Shown here: positions 25,292 to 37,760 of the stretch, piece after piece
Layout of the letters: every line of letters begins with the position of its first letter
How positions within the stretch are numbered: position 1 is the stretch's first letter
NCBI GenBank assembly: GCA_016785225.1
Contig: JAFBJZ010000324.1
Span: forward strand, 263,001 to 327,000
Reading direction: 5' to 3'
DNA: 64,000 nt
From: Psettodes erumei
Taxonomy: Eukaryota; Chordata; Actinopteri; Pleuronectiformes; Psettodidae
Notes under the pieces: generated by a model
Database searches by the model: none
Told to the model about the DNA's origin: nothing
What the model saw: only the letters and a program-made list of their open reading frames with translations
Translations under genes and position numbers: made by a program

Positions 25292-28019
25292 CTGGAGACG
25301 TAGGGAGAAAATGAATGAGGGAGGGAGCGGTAAAGTGTGTGACAAGTACGTAACGCAGAGTAATAGCCGAGTGTCAGGATGAGTGGTCAGTTAATGGTGA
25401 GGAGCAGGCAATGAGAGGCCCAGCTATCCAATCAGGGAAGGGGGAGCGTGATCGCTGGAGGATCGGAGCGCGACAGGCTGTACAAAAGGTTCAGCATCCA
25501 AAAGAAGTTCCTGTCACAGTAAACGGGGGAAAAAAGTAGAGTGTGACAGAACACATTGTGCAACATTCAGTCCACCCTGAGCTGAAAGTGACGGCCGGCA
25601 AGTTAAGGATTAAGAGAGGGAGTCAGATAAGTACCAGACAGTGTGAAACACCACAATAAATAGTATTTAATACAATTACAGCTCTATTGTGTGGTGGTGA
25701 CCTTCTTAGCTCTACATGCCTGCTCTGGGCTTCATGAATTGAAACACTACCGTAATAACTTAAAGCCTTCTTTCCTCCACCATGTAGTGGGACAAAAGCC
25801 AACCCACTCTAAAATCCGTATATCCCCATCCAGTTTCTTCTCGTCAAGAGTCTTTGTGTTACCTGTTTTGCTCTGTAACTTCAATGAAAGATGCACCTTT
25901 GCACATGGCAGACAGTAATCAGAAATCAGACCTAAGTGTTGATATGCAACACGTCCACCAAACGGAAGGATTTTTCCATTTTCTTGATCTCACGTTGGCC
26001 GGGCCTTGTAAGTCCCAAATAAAGTTGAATAACCGTTCCCTTTTTAAATGCATCAGGTTCTTCTGCAGGAGATGATTTGATTCATTTATTTCTCTTTAGG
26101 GAGAAAAGTACCTCCTTATCACAGCATTGTCTCGTAGTGCTTTGTCATATCCTCCTAATTATAGCTGTAATGAACAAGTAGGTGTAAGACACAATGTCAA
26201 TCCAGCAGCTTCTGGTTCGACCAAAGTGACATTGGCAGAGTTGCACTCTTCCTGCCGGCACACCTACTTCAGAGTTGTTGGTTGTCTGCCAAACCTTCAG
26301 CTGTCACTGGAGTACAAGCGCTCATAAGAAAAGTCTCCTTGTTATGATTGTTACTTCTGTTTTGACAACATCTACCTTTATGAGGTGGTTGTCAAAAGAA
26401 AGCGAGAAATGCTGTGAGATCTACTTTGGCAGCTCCGCAATAGTTTTGTTTTCATTTAATCTCTGAATGAAATGAGAACCGCGCTGAAAAAATGAACAGA
26501 TGGATCCAGTCACTGTGGTGGTGCTGACCAACAGGGTTATCATCTCCTCACAGCAGGTTTACACAGATAACGACAGCAAAGCAGCAACCAAACTTCTTCA
26601 AGTGGACACAAAAATGGATTAAAATAATGCTAATGGCTGTGCAAGTAATGCACTCTGTGCTAACATGCTAACTGACAACCAAACGATCAGATCTTTTTAT
26701 TATGATTGCTCACCATTAAATGCCATGTCCATCTCCATCATATAAAGTTCTTACTCCAGGAAAAGACTCCAACCTTTCCACCTTTTTGAAACTGTACAGA
26801 TTACTGTTAGTGATATTGGGCTTTGAAAATAAAATTTGACCAAACCAATCGTTATCAACATCATAGACCCAGATGTAGATTAGCACGTCACTGGAGGAAA
26901 TCATCCAAAATCAGGGCGCAAGGGTTTGTTTTCGCAAAGGTGGAGAAAATTATGAAGTCCACGAGGAGAACAGCGAATATGGTAATAACCTGCATGCTTC
27001 CTCACACCCCGCTTTCCAAAATATTGTGGGAGAGAACAAAGAGTCGGAGGAGGCAAATCATGACACAGTCTGCCGCATGAAATGAAACAGAAACAGACAG
27101 CAGAAACACGCTGCTCGTGTGAGCCCGTACGACGCCGCAGTGTAAGGACAAAGGAAATCCATCTCCCCGGCACCGAATCAAACATTTAAAACCAAAAAGA
27201 GGAGACAGGCTGAGACAAAGACAAGACGGGAGGAGGATAAAAATACAGCGGCATGAAACAACAGCGTTTCAGAGCAGCGGCTGACATTTTGAGGCTAAAG
27301 TATTTCCCCCACGTGCGCGTCTCTCCAGCGAGAGGAACAAAGGCTTGTGAGGGTGTGAAATATGAATCAAAAAGCATGTGGGCGGGCGGGAAGTGACGCT
27401 TATTAATTTAAACAGGTTAATTCCCTTCTGGTGGGATTTACAGGACATGCTACACTAAGCTCCATCGCTAACCATGATAAGGTGGTTTCACTCTGATTCG
27501 ACTCGCTCTATCCACTTTATATAACATCAGTGTGTCGTTCTGATGGTGGTGCATCAACCAGGTCTTTCTGCGTGGGGGGGGGGTTGCAGCGATACGCCTG
27601 ACCCACCAATGGGGAGTCGGCTGACCATCGTGATGTCACACCCCCTATTTATAGCATCAAATATTGAATTAAAACAAACTTCTGTGACATGCTAATGTAT
27701 GAAATTTGTTGTATTTCATGAAACCCTAGTTTTTTCAGCGTTTTTGGGACACAAACCATATACTTTATACTATTTCAGCTATTTTACGACATACATCATC
27801 ATCATCGTCATCATGAGAAGATTTTAGGAATTTTTTTTTTTTGCTCCGGTCTCATTTTCATAGTCGAAAGTTTTCATAGCTGACATTGCTCTTTTAAACC
27901 CGGTGACTTCACTGCAGTGAAGATGACAGCGTTAGAATGACTGATAAAGAAGTTGCTACAGGACCTATTGATTAGTGGCTGAATTTATCTGCCAAATGTC
28001 AGATCTTTATAGGGCTATG

Positions 28020-28180
28020 ATGGTGCTACCCCCCCATTTTATGATCTGTTTGTATCTCTTTTGTTTTTAATTACTGTTTTTTAATGCCCTTTGTTTTCTT
28101 TCTGCTAAGCACCTCGTAACTTTTTTTTTTTTAAAGCCCAACATAAATAAGCTCTATTACAGTTATTATTGTTGGCGGAC
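28020..28180 (+). mobile_element. LINE 3'-tail relic
   Basis: The sequence contains ctgctaagcacctcgtaac, a T run, then aaagcccaacataaataagc and a pentamer-rich end. This resembles the abundant teleost LINE 3' end (aagcactttgtaac ... tataaataaa ... attattatt). No coding part remains. Confidence 0.6.
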
Positions 28181-28489
28181 CTAAAGACCTGACCTACGAG
28201 ACATACAGCTGTTTGTTGAAATCCATCTTTTATTGGCACACAAAGGATGTGAAAGTAGAACTCTAAACTAAATCCTTCCTTTCCGGCGCGACCTGAAAAT
28301 TGATTTCCGTGCCACCGGTGATAAGACACGGTTACGCAAGCAGGTGAGAACGCCGGCTCACTATCAGGGAGATGTTTTCGCCTCCTTATCGCAGACATGC
28401 ATCACCGCGTGCAGCTCCTGTCTGTTCATCTTAACAACATCCCCGATAGTATCAGGAGCCTACCGCCGCTCTGTTTCTGAGACAGAGCA

Positions 28490-28493
<4 letters not shown>

Positions 28494-28523
<30 letters not shown>
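28494..28523. repeat. (AG)n microsatellite
   Basis: About fifteen AG units ending in GGGG. Confidence 0.95.
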
Positions 28524-28527
<4 letters not shown>

Positions 28528-28764
28528 CCCAGATGTGATTAGACAGTATATTTCTGTGAGTATGAAGAGCTAAATGAATCATACATCAAACAGATATCTG
28601 CTTTCACCAGCTTGTCAGACGGAGAGCCGTGTTTAGCGCTCACCGAAAAATCTGAACACACACACACACACTCACACACTCTCACAGCAGATCTCCTTAA
28701 TTCTTGGCAGCGAGTGTATTCCCCCAACAGAGTGCGATTAGTTAACTGATCTGTCCAGCGCACG

Positions 28765-28786
28765 CACACACACACACACACACACA
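28765..28786. repeat. (CA)n microsatellite
   Basis: Eleven CA units. Shorter CA arrays lie nearby at about 28659-28680 and 28857-28871. Confidence 0.9.
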
Positions 28787-29224
28787 TGCATGTGAGTATG
28801 TGGACAGGGCAGTCTCACACCGAGAACCGTGGCATCACGCCAGTGCTGAATTGGCAACACACACACACACACGTCATGTTTCATTACGTGGAGCTGCATT
28901 TTACTGCAGACCTGCACCCCGACCCCGACCCCCACGCCACCTGCCCTGACCTGAACCTTATCCTCGTGCTCACCCCGCAACTTAGTGATTTATGTTGCAG
29001 ATTTATGTCCCCACACCACTGAGTAATACAAGTCCACCCCCCCAGAGGAAACGGATAACATTATAAATGCTAATTTCCCCTGCATCAGCCAGGCTATTAT
29101 TTGATCAGCTTATGCTGTTAAAATGGTGTTGAGATAACCGCCTCATTGAAATGACCTGGGATCTGTTCAACCGCTTTCTTAATTCCCTGCGTCCTGATGT
29201 CAGCAGCCTGCTTCAGAGTTTGTT

Positions 29225-29960
29225 TGACCTTGTTTTTAAAGGACCATTATGTAGGTTTTGTACCTTTACGGTTTACGTCAGAGCTAAATCTGAACTTGAA
29301 TTAGAACCGTTTTAGAGACCGCTGTTTCCAAGGACATGAATGCTCCCTCTTACCATAATGCTGCGCTTTAGAAATTTCAATGCATTTTTTTTAACTATTC
29401 CAGGAAGCTATTGGAGTCCATCAAACCCCAACATTATGAAAATCACTCAGTGGGTTCTTGAAATTTGGTTTGAGTTGGGTTTTTTTTTCCAGTGCTGCTT
29501 TGGGGCAGCAAAGGAAGCTGAAAACACATTAATGGGTTATCACCTTATACAGTTGAATGGGCACACAGTGTTTACACATACAGTAATCATGGAGCAGCAT
29601 TAACATTAATTTGGAGTTGTTTTAGGAAATAAGACACAAACACAAGTGCACTTAGTTCTTCACTATTAGGAACAAAAGAACTGATTAAACTGCTGGTTTA
29701 AACATCAGCACGCACAGAGCAGCATCGTGTTTGTGACCGGCTGATTACTGCAAGTCCAAAATTCAACCTCCTTTTAGCTCTGCTTGGGTCTCCACCTACT
29801 TCTTTCGCTGCTAAATGCTCCAGTATGTTCGTGGCTAGCTTCGTCTGCTGTAATGCAGGTCAGTGTGACGGTTCTTCACCAGGAGGTAAGATCCATTTTA
29901 AGTTTTTTTTTTTTTTTTTTTGTGGAGCCAACAGACGTCTGCTGCTCTGTTGTTTTGAAT
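29225..29960 (+). mobile_element. Teleost interspersed repeat relic
   Basis: It starts at tttaaaggaccattatgtag and ends around a segment with tttagctctgcttgggtctc, ctgctaaatgctccagtatg and ggctagcttcgtctgctg. Both ends recall a repeat frequent in percomorph genomes. The middle is diverged. Confidence 0.5.
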
Positions 29961-30200
29961 AAGCCACGCATCACCGACGCCAGAGGTATGAAAGAGATGG
30001 AGAGCGTTTCTGTCTCTTAGCGTTTGCTCAGTGACAGATCAGATAATAATGAATGTTCTTTGTGTTGTATTGTTCCACTGATGAATGACGTGGCAGTTAT
30101 CATCATGACGGAGACGCCGAGGCTCAGTCAGCCATGCCATTCGTCTCTTTATATATTCCATCAGTGGTTCCACACTTTGCTCGACTACTTGGAGATATCA

Positions 30201-30224
30201 CGCACACGCACACGCACACGCACA
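30201..30224. repeat. (CGCACA)n hexamer repeat
   Basis: About four units of cgcaca/cacacg. Confidence 0.85.
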
Positions 30225-31744
30225 TGTGGCACACTCATCTGCTTTCCCTTCACTCCTCTGCATTCATTTAAAACCAACCGCCGACATTCAAGTCACAGCA
30301 GCTCGGGCCAGATTGACTGGAAGATGAGCGCCGCTTGTTGCCGTGCGTGTCGCAGATATTCATTTACTCCGGAGCTACAGTAGTTTTTCATCCTGAATGT
30401 CTCGCTGGTTCTTGATGTTGCTCGGCATCAAAATAGAATGGTTTCTCAGTGACGGTACACGGTGCTATGAAAGGGCGTGCAGCGTTAACAAACAGCACAC
30501 TGTGATTTCAGTCAGTGAATATCACCTTTCCTGCAGTTCAGAAAGCAGTTAGCCTGTAGAAAGTGAACATGAAGGCAGTTGTAGCTTCAGGAAGATGTTT
30601 GGCCCATTAGCAGCAGCCTTGTACCTTGTCAACAGCAGCAGCCAGGCTCATGCATTTCCTCGACTGCAGCTGTTGTCCTTTTCACACTTCCTCTCAGTTT
30701 GTAGACTGCACTGAGACAGTAAATTAAAGGAGATCGAAAAATGGATTTAAAATGATGACCCATCAGTAATGACAGCAGGTTATTTTCATTTTGTGGGTTT
30801 TCCCCGTCGCCTGTTTGTCTGTAAATTGCAAGGGTAGGTAGAATAATGAGACGTTAGCCTCATTTAAATGCATAAGGATTTCTCATATGAATTCATACCA
30901 GCAAAACCTTACACTTGCACTTGAAACACCTCTTCATGTCGTGTGATGCTGTTGGAAGTCAATAGCCAGATTGAGCGAGTTATAGACTGCAGCGGTCCTT
31001 TCTCCTGCACTTCCACAGTATAATTGGCCGCTTCGCTGCAGAATCGCAGGCGGGCGGACGACCGGGACTCGTGTTTGATGCATTTGCTGTTTGTATTCAA
31101 GTTGTTTTCCAAGTAAACACATTGCTGGACATAAGGGGATCTGTACATGTAACGAAAAATAATTTAGTTCAATCCAAAAATTCAGGCCAGCATGCTGCTT
31201 TAACCATGTTACTGGAGACATTTGCAGGATTTTGAGTTACAATGTGACACTGCAGACAAATCATAGAAATACTTCCCCCTAAATTACATCAATAAGAAGG
31301 CCGTGAATGAAAAAAGTTTTTATTTGGAACATTTTCAGGGTCTGTGGAATGAGCTGAAAAAAAAAAAGTGCTTCAAATGAGGGCCATTTCCCAAACCGAC
31401 CCCCGGCCATAACACTTCACTCTGCATGAGTGCCACTCCATGAGAAGCCACACTAATAGCTCCGGAGGTCACTCAGTAGTGAGGCAGAGGGTGTAAATAA
31501 ACAGGTAAACAAGCAGGAAACTGCCGTCACCGTGGATACTTAGTGACTTTAACTCTGCTCCGAGTCTGAGTCGCGTTATGTGGTGCAACAAACCTTTTGA
31601 CCCACACAAACAAAAGAACAGCCTTCACTAGCTGGACCCTCTTCTTCCCTACAGGAGCAAAACAGAAATAAAATGCCTCATATTTCAGATAGTTCATGTT
31701 GTGGCACCACACTAACATCTGTATCTCGACTTTTGTCGGACTTC

Positions 31745-32195
31745 CTGTTTTGGTTTGGTAGTTATGTGTTTCAGGGTTGTCGCTTTGCTTCCTGACTTTT
31801 TTGTTTTCCCGCCTCTGTGATTGTTTGCCCCGCCCCCGACGTGTCCCACCTGTGCCCAGTTATCCCGACCTCCGTTGTGTATTTAAGTCTCCGTCGTCCC
31901 CCTTCGTCTTTGCCAGTTGTCCCTGCGAGTGCAGCGTCCCAGCACCCCCACCCCCCATCACTTAGCTTGTGTTGTTTTGTGCAGTTTTTTTGGACTTGGC
32001 CTTTTGGCCTGCCGTTTGGGGCACTTGCCTTCCTCTGCATGTCCCTGCTGTACCTGGTCAACTCCCCAGTGTGTCTTTGGCTTGTTGTTGTTGTTATTAT
32101 ATTAAATCACTTCACTGCACCTCCTTGTCTCGTCCTGTGGGTCCAGTATCTTAAACCTGATCATTTTGTCGACTCACGGCAGACAGCGTGACTGT
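31745..32195 (+). mobile_element. LTR-like or promoter-bearing interspersed repeat relic
   Basis: C/T-rich sequence with cccacctgtgcccagttat, then gtatttaagtctccg (a TATA-like box), followed by a segment ending ccttgtctcgtcctgtgggt and a gacagcgtgac end. This order resembles LTR-type repeats common in teleosts. Exact ends and target-site duplications were not established. Confidence 0.45.
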
Positions 32196-35106
32196 GCAGC
32201 TCGGTGCTAAATCGCAGCCGATGAGCTTTTCTACCAACACCTTAGTTAATTAGGCTGACCTATACAGTAGAAACTTACAGCCGATGAACTCCTTTTCCAG
32301 TTGGGTTCCGTTACATCATTGATGAACAAAAGGGTGCGATGAGATGAGATATTTAAAAGAGCACTGGTCAAATGTCACAGGGTGGAAAAAGATCTGCTGC
32401 TGTTCTCAGCCCCAGACGTCTACAGAGCAGGATTTATCGTGGGCACCATATTTTAGCATTTTGTAGCCGTTGTTTACGTTTTGGAGACCCTGAATTGTGG
32501 AAAGTCGTGCTGGATTAGGTCCAGTTTGTCTTCACGCTGTAGCCATGTAGACAACAAACACCTACTTACTTTGCATACTGAAAGTAATCTCATTCTGAAA
32601 CTGTATGGAATTATAAGGAGCACGTTTTTAGTGATTCTTTTTTTTTCAGTAACGTGTTCATCATTTCTGATTTATTAGACGGCGATAGCAGAGAATGACA
32701 GGAAGCTCAGGGTGCAGCAGACGCTGCTGGTCAGACGTGAACCGCTGCGGCGAGGACCCAGCCCTGTTTGTGGCGCACGACACATTTTAAAATGCAGTCT
32801 GCGAGTCTTTGTGTTTTGTTGCTCTGTCCTCGTTTCAGCCAAAGTAAGGGGAAAGAGCGAGGCCACGAGCGAGACAGATTGTAGACGCAAACAAACGGTG
32901 GTCCTGTTTCTGCCAATAAACAGACCACACATGCCGAACTGGGACCCGGAGACTGAAGGAGAGTGACGGCTAATTTGTGCATCTAATTCACAATGTGCGC
33001 TCTAATTTCCCATCAGATCGCAACAGCAGTGACGGGGAGATGAGAGAAACAGACAGCGATAACAAAAGCAATGACTAATTAATGACATAAAGATCCTTCC
33101 CAATCACAGTCATTTTAAAGCTGCGAGCTCGTTAAGGGAGTTTTGACAGTTCCTGGGCAAAACGCAGGAAGCTCTGACACACATTCTGTATCGTTGATTA
33201 GATCTCACCCAAAAAACGACTTGAGTTTCCCAGCGGAGCTTTTGACAGGAAAATGTCTAATATTCGCTGGTGTTTAAGAACTCCTTTGCTCTGCCAGCTT
33301 CAACAGGGAACTCGATAGAAGCTTACCATTGGTTTGACATCTTTTATGAGTCTTGAAAATACAAACTGTTACCATACATTAGTTGCAGGCCGACTGCGGG
33401 GGTAAAATAAGACGACAGAAAGGAAGAAAATGACTCGCACTGATGGAAATAAATGCAATTCCGGTTAAGCCTGTGTAAATGAAATATGGTGCATTTCTCA
33501 CACTGACTGTTAAGGCTCATTTAACAGAAGGACAGGGTATGATTGTCACATGATTGATGAGTCGTCCTTCCTGTCTCAGTTATCTTCTTTACCTGTAGAG
33601 CTTCACCACCTGTTCTTCATACTTCCTCGTTCTATTCAAAACGGACAACAACCTCCAACTGCAACCCTTTATTACTCACCCCTGCCAGGATGGCTGCCCC
33701 GGCTGAATTGCTGTTATTTACTGAAATAACATTAATACCAGATTAATACCCACCCAGCCAGCCCGCAAATGAATCAATCCATTTCAAACTCTATCTGTTC
33801 CCAGACTCCTGATTATTGCAATCATTGCACCGCCTCCCTAAGCCCAATTCTGACTTTCCCTCAGACCAGCTTGAATTTATAACTCAGTTTTGTAAGTTTT
33901 CACGAGCTGTTGTACTCCTTAAACACTTGAGCATTCAGTGAATAGCTTCTGAATCTCCGCCATATTTCAATTTCGCCATACTTTCCCCGCCCACAGTAAA
34001 GGTCAAGCTCTGACCCAGTCTGTTTCAGCATCTGTCCGTGGCCTCACCTTAAGCAACATGAGCTTTAGTAACACAATATACTGCTCTAAAATCTGGTGAA
34101 CAACCACAACACATTGTTGACGTCCATCAAGACAAGACGGCTAGCTTTGCTTAGCTTAACTAAGAAATAACCCATTTTGCAATTTGTGTTGTCATTCACA
34201 GAATAGCCTGTATATTATACTGACTTATATATATATAGACCAGCACTGCTATTATCCTGGGGCTATTTTCTACTTACACATGATTAAATCTTGCATGTTG
34301 TCTGTTTTGTAATATCACTGTAAAAGCAACCTGAGTGAAACTAAGGCTCCTTTCTGACACGTTTATAGCCAGATGAGACAGAGTTATTATTATCATGTAT
34401 GAATGCAGCCAACGTCCCGGGGCATCTCAATCTAAAGGTCGGCATCTATCTGCCTGCGACTGTGTCTGTGTGAGAGGCTTCAGTCAGACAGTCACAAAGA
34501 AACCGCAGCCTCTATCTTATTGACTCTTATTGCCCCTAAAAGCCTCAAAAAAAAAAAAAAAAAAAAAAAGTGTCAGCTTCACCTCAGGCGCTGTAGAGGC
34601 AGTAATGAAATCAAGGCAACTCAGTGAATAAAGAGAGAGAGAGAGCAGTGTTATCGGGGAGACCTGCCTGGATGTGAAGGTGCTGTAATTCACCGTCAGT
34701 GTCACCTGGTTGCCAAGGAAATCTAAGCAGCCGGTGTCACTCTGAAGACTCCTTCAATAAATCTCTTTAGGGGGCAGCGGGGCTCGGCCGTGCGCGAGGA
34801 GAGCCGTGAAATGTGACTGACAGAACACGGGAGCTGTGAAGAAAATATCAAGGCGGGATAGGTTTACAGCTTCCTGGCAAATTCCTCTTTGTGTATATAA
34901 ATATATGTTGTTGCTTTGTTACTTGGATACCGGCGCGCCGGTACTTGTTCGTCTGGAGTGAAAGCAAAAACCGGGGAGTAAGCGAAAGTAGAGAGGAGGA
35001 CCAGGAGGACCAGGAGTGATGAGGAGGTGCTTCTGGACATTGTGTTGGCGTCGGGCTTCACAAGCAAACTGTCTCAGGCGTGGCGCCCCGGAGGAATCTT
35101 TAGGAG

Positions 35107-35396
35107 CTTCTCTTTTTTCCCGTTTTCATTTTTCTCCCACTCTCCCTCCACCCCTCACCGCATTTCATCTCCCCTCCTTTCATCACCCTTTCTTCCCCGT
35201 CCTCTCTTTACCTCGCCTCACCTCGACGCCTCGCTCCTTTCCTCGCTCTGCCTTTCATCTCCCGCTCTTTCCTTTCATCCTGTCCGCTTTTTCTGGCCCG
35301 CTTTCTCATTATCTGCCCCGCGCTCTTCTCCTATCCCCATCCTCACTACTTTCCTCACAATTTCTCACCTTTCGTCGCCTTCCCCCGGCCTCGTGG
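35107..35396 (+). repeat. Long pyrimidine-rich tract
   Basis: About 290 bp of mostly C and T on the plus strand with very few purines, mainly ctccct/ttcctcg-like words. No tandem unit. Frames running through it are compositional artefacts. Confidence 0.8.
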
Positions 35397-36634
35397 GGTG
35401 CACCCACGCTGACTGGTGTTTCAGGCCAAAATCAGCACTTTGTTTAAAAAAAAAAAAAAGAACACAAAGGGTTGTAATGATCCATTACTAACAATAACAA
35501 TGATTACGACTAAATCCTCACCAGCAATTTGTCGTCAGGTTTGTAGTGAATCCTGCCTTCTATCAGTAACTTCAATCAGTGCGTCTGGTGACATTATTAT
35601 ATGTCAGCATATTCCATTATCCATCCACAAGACGAAAACCAAAAAATGAATCTCTTAATAACAAGTAAGAAGAAGAAGACCAGTAAAAAAAAAAAAAACA
35701 GTGGTATAAAAGCTTACCTCAATTCTTAAGTGCAAGTTTGCCTTAAGTTTTGTTGTTTTGTTTTTTTCCTTTGTAAAAGTCCGGTACACACATTCGTGAC
35801 TTAAATATGAGCCAAGTCAAAATCTCAAGGCTCCAGATAAGAGCTCTGCTGACTCAGAGTCTGCCAACTGTGGAATAATTTGACGCAAAGCAGGAGTTAT
35901 TGTTGCTTTCCTAACCGGTTACCGTACGTAGGTGTTCTCATTTGTGGGTTCAGCCGTGCTGAAGCAGAGTAACACAAACCAAAAGATCACGATTTAGCTG
36001 GGTTTGTTTGCACAAAAAATGAGTCGAAAACTTGTTGTTCGCGTCTATTTTTCACTCGTTCATTCTTCTCTTTATCGTCTTTGCCTTGGCTTGCCTCTCC
36101 TCTTCCTCTTCTAGACTATTCTTTACTGACCTGACCTCACCTGTGCTATTCTGCTGCCTTCCTCTGAGCGGAATAGCTCTCTCCATCAATCAACGTCAGT
36201 GTGAGTTCGTGTGCACCTGTGCACGTGTTTGCTGCACCCCGGCCTCCCGCGCTCTTACGCTCGCAGCGATCAATAGAAAGTGAGGCATCATCCGAGTGAG
36301 AAAAACCGCAGCTCTGCTGTCACAGCACCCTTACAAAACAATGACTCAGTGTGCGCCCCGGGGAGCTCCGGGTGTGTGTCTGTGCGTGTGCGCCCGCCCC
36401 CTATGCGTGTGCATTTTCTGCACCTTAAGCACAACCGTTTCCACCTTCGGTGAGGCAGCCACATGCACTGGACCTCCCGGGGTTTCGATCCCAGCTCAAG
36501 TCGTCACCTTCATAAAGAGTGCAATGTCAATGTCACGCAATGTCACTGTCAGAGCAGATTAGGTCAGCCTCGCTGCGTCCCGACTGGCCACCGGACAGGC
36601 CGGCCGCTGGCTTCCCACCATGTCGCTGTACGTG

Positions 36635-36640
<6 letters not shown>

Positions 36641-36687
<47 letters not shown>
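36641..36687. repeat. (CA)n microsatellite
   Basis: About twenty-three CA units, flanked on the left by gtgtgcgcg. Confidence 0.95.
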
Positions 36688-36692
<5 letters not shown>

Positions 36693-36929
36693 TAGAAATG
36701 TGACTTCCTGTTAGAGCTGCGCGATCTTCGGCGTACACCCAGGTTCGGCGTGTCCGTGCCCTCGTGTTTCTAAAAGCTCGCACTGTTTTTTCCCTCGTTG
36801 ACGTTTTAGCAAGCTTTACCGAAGCACAATGAACAGCCGGTACTTTTCACTGCGGTCTGACAGTAAGCCAATAATTTAAGATATGCTTAACCCGTGTGTG
36901 AGCGGCGAACCTACTCCCACTCAGAGCAG

Positions 36930-37760
36930 CGAGCACACACCAGCAGCCATGACAGCTGCACCCGCTGAGCTGAGGATGAAAACTGTGGCCAGACAGTGAA
37001 CCTCCCCCCAGCACGCTGACAGAGTCTGATGAGCTACTTGCGGATGCAAACGCAGCTCTGCTCACTATCCCCACTCTGCAGCTCCACCGCAGTTATCCTG
37101 GAGATACTCGGGCGTGCGATCAAGACTGCAGCGTGCAGAGAGTGCACCCTGAGGAGACCGAGTTTGGAGGCCAAGATCAAGGGACATGAGCTGGACATGA
37201 GACACAGGTCCTGGACTGAAAAGAAGCACAAAAATGAGCCCATACAACGACTGACGAGCTCCACCTGAGAAACCCAAGATAAGAGAGATAATAAGAACAT
37301 AATAAACTCTCAGCTGCACTAGAATAACAGCACAAGGACAGACGCACCCAGAGCTGAGACTGCACAATACTGGAAGGACACATGGGAATTATCGCACGAC
37401 ACCGATGCCAAGTGGCTGGTGGAACTAAAAGCAGACCACAGCAACCTCCCAGGAGAAGAACCATTCAACATCACAGGCGGGCATCCAGCAAGTCTCAGGC
37501 ATGAAGAGCCGGACAGCGCCGGGACCTGGCGTGATTCGTTCCTGCTTTCCAAACAAGCTAAAAGCACTCCACACTCCACGATGGCCTGGCAGCACAAAGG
37601 ACTGAGCCAACAACAGGCACTCACCCGGACTGGTGACCAGGACGGGCCTGATCACGAAGGGTCCCACAACGACACAGAGCCGTCAGACTCCTGGCCAATA
37701 ACCTGCCTCACCACGACGTGGAAGCACTGCCACTCTCTTGGCTCATATTAACGAGGATGT
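36930..37760 (+). mobile_element. Degraded non-LTR retrotransposon (LINE) reverse transcriptase fragment
   Basis: Plus-strand frames, interrupted by stops and shifts, carry pieces resembling LINE polymerases: an ELKADHSNLPGEEPFNIT segment near 37420-37480, and WPITCLTTTWKH near 37690-37730, like the YRPITCL motif region of reverse transcriptases. Upstream pieces (37130-37260) look like the basic linker ahead of the polymerase. No frame is intact, so it is a relic. The clade was not determined. Confidence 0.6.

Noticed and set aside
35016..35491. Two overlapping plus-strand frames of 143 and 154 codons
   Set aside because: Open only because the pyrimidine tract lacks stop codons. Low complexity, no domain.
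36415..36500. tRNA or tRNA-derived SINE suggested by a B-box-like ggtttcgatccca
   Set aside because: No A box at the right distance and no foldable cloverleaf arms.
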